Positions 53,301 through 58,919 of a DNA stretch of 64,000 nt are shown here, piece by piece. Under the pieces are notes generated by a model. It saw nothing but the letters and a program-made list of their open reading frames with translations. It ran no database searches and was not told where the DNA came from. Positions within the stretch are counted from its first letter, which is position 1. Every line of letters begins with the position of its first letter. The stretch covers positions 62,001-126,000 of the forward strand of contig NZ_CP096661.1 of the NCBI RefSeq assembly GCF_023238205.1, in the 5' to 3' direction. The position numbers and the translations under genes were made by a program. This DNA is from Halorussus limi. Its GTDB lineage: Archaea > Halobacteriota > Halobacteria > Halobacteriales > Haladaptataceae.

Positions 53301-54266
53301 CTCGCTTTCAGCAACCTGCTGCTGATTTTGCTTTTGTTCTGTTATGTCCTGCGAAACCCCTAACGCCGCGAATATTTCTCCGTCATCGTCGTACACCGGG
53401 AGAATCTGAATCTGGTATATGCGGCCGTCGGATTCAGTCTCGAAGGAACTCGATTCACCTTCGAGTGCCGCCTCGTAGCGCGGAACTAATTCGTCGGCCA
53501 GCGTTTCCGGAAGCGCCTCGCGGACCGGTTTCCCTTCGAGGGTTTCTCTCGTCGTACCACTGGTGATTGGTTGACCGCCGACGGTCTGATACTGAAGTTC
53601 CTCGTTGACGAGAGTAACAGCACCGTTGGGGAAGTTTTCGACCAGCGTCCGATAGCGGTGTTCGCTCTCTTCGAGTGCTCGTTCGCGCCGCTTTCGTTCC
53701 GATATGTCTTGGAAATACACCGATAGCCCCGTATCAGAAGGATACGCGTGGACCTCGTACCACGTGTCGAGTGGGTCGGGGGAGTAGAACTCGAACGAGG
53801 TCGGCTCTTGGGTTTCCATCGCCTCACGGTACTCTTTGTCGAGTGGCGAATCTTCGGCCCACTCGAACACCTCCCAGAGGTTCTTGCCGACGAGTCCCTC
53901 GTCCTGATAGTGGATGAGTTCCTCGGCATAGTCGCTTACGTACGTGAACTGCCAATCGGTGTCGAGTGCATAGAAGGCGTCCGAGATTCGGCCGAAGACT
54001 TCCTCCAGTTCAGTTTCGAGGTTTTCCCTATTCTTGGAGGGAGATTTTAGACAGTCTGTTGGCCGCCACCAGATGCGGCTCTGTGTGCCAATCTCTTTGC
54101 TTTCGATGTCACCTTGCTCGGTCAATTCCTCAAGTTTGTTTACCGCGATACGTCGAGCACACCCTAACTCCTCCGCGATTTCGCTGGCCGTAAAGGGTTC
54201 ACCGGCCGCCCCTACGCGATTAGCGGCAGCGAGTACGTCCTCGGAGGAGGTTTGACCCGAGCTCAT
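50394..54266 (-). CDS. Multi-PAS histidine kinase with N-terminal HTH
   Basis: A 1290-aa soluble sensor kinase. Residues 1-70 are a winged HTH-like start (ASEIAEELGCARRIAVNKLEELTEQGDIES, ending SRIWWRP, common in haloarchaeal PAS proteins). Then follow about eight PAS/PAC units at approximately 85, 200, 325, 440, 565, 695, 820 and 945, several of them nearly the same (ESERRYRTLAE.FPNG variants). The dimerisation/phosphoacceptor helix (SMLAHELRNPVTIG, His about 1091) and HATPase (FENAVEHGG, ADDGVGIP, GGTGLGLAF) finish the protein. No TM segments, so it senses cytoplasmic signals such as redox or light. The kinase core matches the membrane kinase at 41247. Confidence 0.92.
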   Translation of the reverse strand: MSSGQTSSEDVLAAANRVGAAGEPFTASEIAEELGCARRIAVNKLEELTEQGDIESKEIGTQSRIWWRPTDCLKSPSKNRENLETELEEVFGRISDAFYALDTDWQFTYVSDYAEELIHYQDEGLVGKNLWEVFEWAEDSPLDKEYREAMETQEPTSFEFYSPDPLDTWYEVHAYPSDTGLSVYFQDISERKRRERALEESEHRYRTLVENFPNGAVTLVNEELQYQTVGGQPITSGTTRETLEGKPVREALPETLADELVPRYEAALEGESSSFETESDGRIYQIQILPVYDDDGEIFAALGVSQDITEQKQNQQQVAESERRYRTLAEYFPNGIVTLFDHDLRYTLASGRGFENIPVEPSDLEGKQFDEVWGDETAEELRPAFEAALDGEQRTVELEYVDREWVVHAVPITDERGDVFAGMTMAQDITERKERERELQRYREYTDKVLNAIDDVFYILDESGNLQRWNDTLCEVTGYHSDEVESMHIFEFFDEEAHTEIASAIRDGLETGDAHIKTEVVTKHGDRIPYEFVASALEDPDGERVLAGIGRDITDQKEREQTLQDAKEQLEAATEAGAVGTWEWNIVDDEFVAGTSFARTFGIDPEDAREGVSIDRLLSSIHEDDRERVEQAIENVIETCGEYEEEYRVWNADDELRWVVARGHVECDEDGNPIRFPGALTDITDRKQTEQELAAQRKQLETLFEVLPVGVMVADGSGDIIEANEIAKAIWGVEEFDAETVAEYEQYTAWWADTGEQIDPEEWTLARVLRGEEVEDPDIYEIEAADSGRRTIMAHGMPIRGADGEVSRAVATLTDITERRESQRQLEESERRYRTLAENFPNGAVGLFDEDLKYTAVGGQLLDEVGVTPEDRIGKSVYEIYPDELFSEVEQYFHATLDGETNSFETQYHGLHLFNHTLPVRNADGDVFAGMLVVQDVTDQREVEQELRKSEAKFRTLAENLEEVVWMSDPETREFLYVNPAFEEIWGRDRETLYEEPRSFLDGVHPEDRDRVQNVYDSMPETESDIEYRIVRPDGEVRWLHVRSGHVRDDDGDTVRIVGIAEDVTDRVEREQQLEETVEQLKESNERLESFASMLAHELRNPVTIGQIYSQQLPAETDAEAVKYVTEAFDRIEDMVDVMLILTRGRDAVGEQTPIQLADIAREAWDKVNTPGASIEVDIDYTIQADETYIEHLFRNLFENAVEHGGSDVTITVGELPDGFYVADDGVGIPADERDTVFEAGYTTAAEQGGTGLGLAFVQKLADVYGWDCTVTESSDGGARFEFVNVTTSR

Positions 54267-54739
54267 TGGCCTATGTCCGTATTTGACGGCAAAAAGAATG
54301 TCCCTTAGAGAGTTGCTCCACTCGACGGATACAGTCTCGTTTTCACCCTACTGTACACGGAGTATGCTGTAGTCACCCTCTATATTCGGCATAGTAGTTA
54401 CCACCTACTGGCAGTTTCCACAGGGCCACGCCTGACAACAATAGACTTGTTGAGAGGAAGTCATTAGGAAGTTGGTGATTAACCAACAAACGCTGTGGTA
54501 CTCGTTCATATGTTGGTTAATACCGGTGTTCTGTCTGCCCTGCTTCAGGGTTCGGGCCAGATTGGGTGTACTGCCTACTTGCCATTTCCGTCATAGTACG
54601 GCAGTTACGCTCAATTGGTAGTGCGTATCTCCTACAGGACGTTTTATTCCCCCATGTTAGCACCAGGTGTTATCACGATACTCTTTGCCACGCAAGTATG
54701 AGTCGAGATTTATGTACAATTACTTCGTACTCTCTCGGT
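54267..54739. other. Intergenic regulatory region of the big kinase and HalOD1 gene
   Basis: 473 bases without a supported gene, between divergent genes. It holds the GTTGGT/AACCAAC cluster (54471-54521) and several TATA-like runs. The A/T content is higher than average for the window. Confidence 0.45.
54471..54521. repeat. GTTGGTTAAT inverted-repeat cluster (operator-like)
   Basis: ATTAACCAACA (54478-54488) and TGTTGGTTAAT (54511-54521) are perfect 11-bp inverted repeats 22 nt apart. A third half-site GTTGGT (54471-54476) forms a second inverted repeat with ACCAAC (54482-54487). Three related half-sites in 51 bp between divergent genes point to cooperative binding of a regulator. Confidence 0.6.
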
Positions 54740-55024
54740 ATGAGTCATGAGAGAGAAAACCGAGACATCTGTCGATATTCAATCGAGGGGAACGAGCCAC
54801 TCAGTCTCGCAGTTATCAACTGTGTCTCGAAGATGGACGACGACAAACCCGAGGCTCGACCACCGCTACACGAGGCGATAGACCCAGAGGCCCTCGACAA
54901 TCTATTTCGAAACCGGAGAAACGGAGAGGTGACGTTCACGTATCTGGATTACGAGATAACAGTCGATGGCGACGCTGTAACCATTACTCGGCGGCTTGAA
55001 GAACGGCCAGTGGGTGCTGACTAA
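54740..55024 (+). CDS. HalOD1 output-domain protein
   Basis: A 94-aa acidic protein with the haloarchaeal HalOD1 pattern: RYSIEGNEPLSLAVINCVSKMD, PPLHEAIDPEALDNLF and VTFTYLDYEITVDGDAVTI. HalOD1 is a proposed output module of haloarchaeal two-component systems; here it stands alone next to a multi-PAS kinase, suggesting it is a downstream partner. ATG 54740 lies before the conserved part; longer in-frame starts are not supported. Confidence 0.8.
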   Translation: MSHERENRDICRYSIEGNEPLSLAVINCVSKMDDDKPEARPPLHEAIDPEALDNLFRNRRNGEVTFTYLDYEITVDGDAVTITRRLEERPVGAD

Positions 55025-55143
55025 AAACTACTTCGTCGACTCTGTTGAAGCCCTTAGCTCTATACAGCAATCGAACGATAAGTATACGCTCTGGATTTTG
55101 CACGAGACTCGCCGACCTTTTCTCCGAACAGCATCAGGAGAGT

Positions 55144-56493
55144 TCAGCTGGTCGGTTTGAACACGCGCCACATACTCCTCGGACGCAGTAATGCGGTCGG
55201 TGGTCGTTCCATCGTTAGCACCTGAAAGAACGCACTGGACAGCGTGCTGTCCGTATGAGCTTTCTGTGCCAACCGAGAGAGATACCAGCTAATGAGGTCG
55301 GTGCCACGAGGTTTGGGGCCGGTGGTTTGCGGAAACGCGAAGTCGCTTCCTGCCGCCAACATCCACGCCATGTCGATTACCTCTTCGGCCTGATCGAAAA
55401 ACCGAAGCGCGAGATTCTCGCAATCGCCCGCAGCTAGAGTGTGGTGAAGCACAAGTGCTTCCAGAGCCGCCACAGACATACCCTGGCCGTAGATGGGGTT
55501 GAAGCTCGCGATCGCGTCGCCGATGACGACCAGTCCATCGGGGAACCGGTCGAGGTCCCCGTAGCGGTACCGTCTATTCGTCGGGAACGGATACTGTTCG
55601 ATGTTCCCGGTAATCTGTCGATGACCGTCGAGGAGGTGCTTGACCTCGGGTGTCAGGAGGCTCGCTGCGAATTTCGCGAATCCCGCGGAGTCCGCTGGTG
55701 GGTGGTCGCCGTGGACACCGTGCACGCTCACTACCCAACGGTTTCCTTCGACCGGCGCAGCCATGCCACCGCGGGTGTGCGGTGCGGACGGCGGAACGAG
55801 AAAGGTGCGGAGGTCGCCAGCAGGTCGCTCGATGAAGGTGGTGCTGTAGGCCACGTCGATGCGCACCTCGTCGAGTTCCGGTGGTGTGTAGCCGTGGTTT
55901 TCGAGCCACGTCGGGGTCCGACTCGTCCGCCCGGTGGCATCCACGACCAGGTCGGCGGTGACATTCGTCCGGTCCGAACCATCACGGACGACCACTCCTT
56001 CCACGACCGTTGCCGTGTCGTCGAGGAAGTAATCGGTGACCTGGCAGCCCGAGCGAATGTGAACGCCATCGAGTTCGGAAACGTGTTGTCGGACGACTTG
56101 CTCGATCAACGGCCGGGTTGCGGAGTAGGTCTTCATCGGAGTTGAACCACGAGCGAGGAAGTCCCCTTCACTGTAGAAGCGCACATCGCTGGCGAAATCG
56201 ACGACGACTCCTCCGGCCGAGACGAGATCCTCGCCGTAGCCCGGGAACAGATCCTCCAACGTTGCCCGCCCGGCTTCGAGTAGTGCGTGGGGATGGGCGC
56301 CCTGGGGCACTCCTCGGCGAACAACTGGCTCGCTGGCCAGTCGATCACGTTCGATGACCGTCACTTCGAGAAATCTATCAGCTAAGATGCGGGCCGCGAG
56401 CAGTCCGGCCATACTCGCCCCAATCACCACTGCATTTCCACTCTTCTCTCCCAGTTGGTTGCTGTTGTACCGCGAAACCGTTGCTAAGGTCAT
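55144..56493 (-). CDS. FAD-dependent oxidoreductase/monooxygenase, actinobacterial-like
   Basis: A 449-aa flavoprotein. FAD-binding start AVVIGASMAGLLAARILAD, GVPQGAHPHALLEAGR, the middle VVDATGRTSRTPTWLE and the second FAD motif VVIGDAIASFNPIYGQGMSVAALEAL all fit the group-A-type monooxygenase/geranylgeranyl-reductase-like superfamily; the VRRGVPQGAHPHALL stretch is typical of a subgroup frequent in actinobacteria. Probably tailors a lipid or secondary metabolite together with the methyltransferase 38 nt upstream. A TATA-like ATTTAAT and GGAGGG lie just before the ATG. Substrate unknown. Confidence 0.88.
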   Translation of the reverse strand: MTLATVSRYNSNQLGEKSGNAVVIGASMAGLLAARILADRFLEVTVIERDRLASEPVVRRGVPQGAHPHALLEAGRATLEDLFPGYGEDLVSAGGVVVDFASDVRFYSEGDFLARGSTPMKTYSATRPLIEQVVRQHVSELDGVHIRSGCQVTDYFLDDTATVVEGVVVRDGSDRTNVTADLVVDATGRTSRTPTWLENHGYTPPELDEVRIDVAYSTTFIERPAGDLRTFLVPPSAPHTRGGMAAPVEGNRWVVSVHGVHGDHPPADSAGFAKFAASLLTPEVKHLLDGHRQITGNIEQYPFPTNRRYRYGDLDRFPDGLVVIGDAIASFNPIYGQGMSVAALEALVLHHTLAAGDCENLALRFFDQAEEVIDMAWMLAAGSDFAFPQTTGPKPRGTDLISWYLSRLAQKAHTDSTLSSAFFQVLTMERPPTALLRPRSMWRVFKPTS

Positions 56494-56531
56494 TATGGCG
56501 GTTTCCCTCCATTAAATATCATCAGGTAATA

Positions 56532-57614
56532 TCACGGCTTCGCTTCGAAGACCAAACTGGTCGGTGTCTCGGCCGCCCGGCGGAAGCGCGTAAACCCACC
56601 TTCGGTGACTACTTCACGCGTTTGGTCCTCTCCCGCTTGAGCGCCGAGCCCGTAGCCAACCTCCTGATTCAGCGAGTTCGGCGTACAGGCCACCGTGGAG
56701 ATCGAGTACGCGAGGCGACCAAATGGGGTGAGATTGTCTTCGACCCGGTCCTCGGCGTAGGGTTCGACGATCATCCACGCACCGTCATCGGCGAGGGTCT
56801 CTCGGACGTGGGCCGCCACACCGACGGGATCACCCATATCGTGGAAGCAGTTGAACATCGTGACGAGGTCGTAGTCGGCTCCGTCGTACTCCCTCGCAGT
56901 CGCCACCTCGAAGTCGACGCGGTCGGCGACGCCCGCAGTTTCCGCCCGTTCGCGCGCCACCGTAATCGATTCCTCGTGGTAGTCGATGCCGACCACCGTC
57001 GAGTCGGGGTACGCCTCAGCCATGCGGATCGTCGGTGCCCCGTGGCCACAGCCCACGTCGGCGATCCGGCCGCCTACTTTCAGTTTCTCGTCGACCCCGC
57101 CGAGCGCCTCGATCCAGTCGAGCAGGTAGGCCCCGTAGGATGGCCCGAAGAAGCGTTCAGTGCCGTGAAACACGTCCTCGTCGTGTTCGTGCCAGCCGAC
57201 ACCCTCGCCCGTCCGAAACGCCTCCAAGAGTTCGGGTTCGATCTTGGCTACCGACGACACTAGCTGGAACGCGCCCGGCATGAACACCGGGCTCTCCTTG
57301 TCGGCCAGGACGTACGCCTGCTCGGGGGAGAGGCCGTAGCGGTCAGTTTCGGGGTCGTAGGTCACGTACCTGCCAGCGGCCTGCGCGCGTAGCCATTCGC
57401 GGACGTAACGTTCTGCGGTATCCGTTTCTTGGGCTAACTCGGCGGACGTGAGTGGCCCAGCGTTGTCCAGTGCCGCATAGAGACCGAGTTCATCGCCGAT
57501 GATGGCCAGAGAGGCATGGACCGTCGCGCCGAGGTCGACAAGCGAGGTCTCTACGAGTTCGGTTAGTTTCTGTTCGTTGATTGTGTCCGATTCCGCTCGG
57601 GGTTCAGTTGTCAT
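56532..57614 (-). CDS. Class I SAM-dependent methyltransferase with N-terminal winged helix
   Basis: A 360-aa enzyme. The N-terminal part (about 1-110) is a winged-helix dimerisation domain (GPLTSAELAQETDTAERYVREWLRAQAAGRY) and the C-terminal part a Rossmann methyltransferase with IADVGCGHGAPTIRMAEAYP (SAM motif I) and VVGIDYHEES, then LVTMFNCFHDMGDP and VEPYAEDRVEDNLTPFGRLAYS. This is the plant-type/Rv2258c-like O- or S-methyltransferase architecture. It forms an operon with the FAD oxidoreductase; the pair looks horizontally acquired. Methyl acceptor unknown. Confidence 0.9.
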   Translation of the reverse strand: MTTEPRAESDTINEQKLTELVETSLVDLGATVHASLAIIGDELGLYAALDNAGPLTSAELAQETDTAERYVREWLRAQAAGRYVTYDPETDRYGLSPEQAYVLADKESPVFMPGAFQLVSSVAKIEPELLEAFRTGEGVGWHEHDEDVFHGTERFFGPSYGAYLLDWIEALGGVDEKLKVGGRIADVGCGHGAPTIRMAEAYPDSTVVGIDYHEESITVARERAETAGVADRVDFEVATAREYDGADYDLVTMFNCFHDMGDPVGVAAHVRETLADDGAWMIVEPYAEDRVEDNLTPFGRLAYSISTVACTPNSLNQEVGYGLGAQAGEDQTREVVTEGGFTRFRRAAETPTSLVFEAKP

Positions 57615-57624
57615 GGTTTCGTTA

Positions 57625-57845
57625 CTACACGATTTTCAGATGCTCACTACGGAGTTTCTCGTCCGAGTAGTCCTTCCTGTGAATGTCGCGCATGCGGTTT
57701 TTAGCTGATTCGACCGCATCGTCTTCGTTTTCCGATTGGATGATGGACCGGCAGTCGGCTGCTGGCGCTTCATAATACGGCCTGTGCGCTTGTGCCACCT
57801 CTGTCCACCTCCAGATGTCTCGTCGACTGCCACCACGATAAACAT
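57625..57845 (-). pseudogene. Frameshifted small haloarchaeal protein gene
   Basis: From ATG 57845 the minus strand reads MFIVVAVDETSGGGQRWHK, then a one-base shift gives a continuing peptide AHRPYYEAPAADCRSII...AVESAKNRMRDIHRKDY ending at TAG (57625). The two parts together look like one small protein of about 70 residues whose frame is now interrupted near 57780-57790. A TATA-like run (CTTAATTATTAATAG) precedes the ATG. The family is not recognised. Confidence 0.5.
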
Positions 57846-57903
57846 AGCTATTAATAATTAAGTAGTGGGATTTCTATCTGACCGTACTCCAGTTCCTTGG
57901 TCC

Positions 57904-58191
57904 AATTTCTGGACGTCGTCCGGCCGCAAGGCCCAACTGGCGAAGTCGGGAGACGAGTACACGGGAGAGTAGACTGTCTTCTACTGCGACCTGCTGTACG
58001 TCGGCAAGGAGAGGTACTACCCCGTCTCGGACATCAACCGCGCCGAGTTCGTGTCGGGGTTCGGCGAGTTGGAGAGCGACTGGTTGGTGTCGTACGCGGA
58101 GCTACCCGGCAGGCTACGGGAGGAGTACCGGGTCGTCGGGCACGGTGAGAAGGACTTCATGGGTAACGGAAGTCGCGCTCGCGGTGGTTGA
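57904..58191 (+). pseudogene. Remnant of a Dam-type DNA adenine methylase
   Basis: An open frame with one in-frame stop (after GDEYTGE) reads TVFYCDLLYVGKERYYPVSDI and FGELESDWLVSYAELPG, then YRVVGHGEKDFMGNG. This matches the C-terminal half of D12-class adenine methylases, where the catalytic motif is DPPY; here it is DLLY. The N-terminal part with the SAM motif is absent and the C-terminus is cut off. It is a decayed methylase, not functional. Confidence 0.65.
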
Positions 58192-58306
58192 CCTCAGCGC
58201 CGAAATCTTCGAGGGAAGTTTTGACGCTCTTTTCGACTACATCGAGTCGGCCATCGTCCCCAAACGCAGTCTGGTGTTGGATGTCGATTTCTGGTCGATT
58301 GCTCAT
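58157..58306 (-). CDS. Small ORF, possible transposon remnant
   Basis: A 49-aa frame (SNRPEIDIQHQTAFGDDG... RLDVVEKSVKTSLEDFGAEV) with a clean ATG at 58306 and haloarchaeal codon use, overlapping the end of the methylase remnant in antisense. No family recognised. It may be a mobile-element fragment or chance. Confidence 0.35.
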   Translation of the reverse strand: MSNRPEIDIQHQTAFGDDGRLDVVEKSVKTSLEDFGAEVNHRERDFRYP

Positions 58307-58310
58307 GTTC

Positions 58311-58339
58311 TTCGAGCCTCCGCCCGTTAGAGGCTCGAA
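58311..58339. terminator. Strong 10-bp hairpin between small frames
   Basis: TTCGAGCCTC-9 nt-GAGGCTCGAA, a perfect 10-bp stem with a 9-nt loop, followed by AAAAAC on the plus strand. A second stem-loop cluster (CTCCG-agaga-CGGAG and GAGCG-tta-CGCTC) follows at about 58352-58376. Could be a terminator or the structured end of a mobile element. Confidence 0.5.
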
Positions 58340-58366
58340 AAACTACGTTCTCCGAGAGACGGAGCG

Positions 58367-58636
58367 TTACGCTCGTTCTAACCGAATTTCTTCTGCACGC
58401 CGCTTGAGCCGTCGAAGAATTTGAATGCGATTCTGGTGGGTATTCTCGTAGGCAACACACTCTTGGAGAGTATACATATCCGGAATCGTCGCGATCCCTG
58501 CCTTGATTAGGTGCGTGTTCGGTGCTTCCAGACGCTTCTCTGGCGAGAACTCGTCATTCTCGCCGTCGTTAGCTGTCTCCACCTTGAAGAGCCTCCACCC
58601 CTTGAGGGCCGACACAAACAACTCTCCGTACAACAT
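58367..58636 (-). CDS. Small protein, function unknown
   Basis: An 89-aa frame from ATG 58636 with a coherent helical C-terminal part (PNTHLIKAGIATIPDMYTLQECVAYENTHQNRIQILRRLKRRAEEIRLERA, given here by its core AGIATIPDMYTLQECVAYEN and RIQILRRLKRRAEE). It is divergent from copZ. Codon use is reasonable. I do not recognise a family. Confidence 0.45.
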   Translation of the reverse strand: MLYGELFVSALKGWRLFKVETANDGENDEFSPEKRLEAPNTHLIKAGIATIPDMYTLQECVAYENTHQNRIQILRRLKRRAEEIRLERA

Positions 58637-58673
58637 TGTCCACTTCAATAGGGATAACACCGATACAACGGCT

Positions 58674-58684
58674 ACCGTAACGGT
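58674..58684. promoter_or_regulatory. ACCGTaACGGT palindrome upstream of copZ
   Basis: An 11-bp palindrome with 5-bp arms about 28 nt before the copZ ATG at 58713. It is in the place expected for a promoter-proximal regulator site; short, so tentative. Confidence 0.3.
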
Positions 58685-58712
58685 CATCCTCCGCGAGTGG
58701 TTACAGATACCC

Positions 58713-58919
58713 ATGAAGCGAAAGACGATCTCCGTCACCGGGATGTCGTGCAACGGGTGCGAACAGAACGTGGAGACCGCCTTACAGAATCTCGACGGTG
58801 TTAGTCGGGTTGAGGCCGACCACGAAGCTGACACGGTCGATGTGGTCCTCAAGGATAGGGTCTCCAACGACGACGTGAACGCAACAATCGAACAAGCTGG
58901 CTACGACGTCGTGGCCTAA
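58713..58919 (+). CDS. copZ: CopZ-like copper chaperone (HMA domain)
   Basis: A 68-aa single heavy-metal-associated domain with the metal motif GMSCNGCE (cysteines 13 and 16), a betaalphabetabetaalphabeta fold pattern and the final strand GYDVVA. It should carry Cu(I) to a P1B ATPase. It converges on the copA gene with a 4-nt overlap of the 3' ends (58916-58919). No leader Shine-Dalgarno is visible. Confidence 0.93.
   Translation: MKRKTISVTGMSCNGCEQNVETALQNLDGVSRVEADHEADTVDVVLKDRVSNDDVNATIEQAGYDVVA

Noticed and set aside
58367-58867. 166-aa minus frame running over copZ
   Set aside because: Its N-terminal half is antisense to the real copZ gene; only the part from ATG 58636 is kept as a possible gene.
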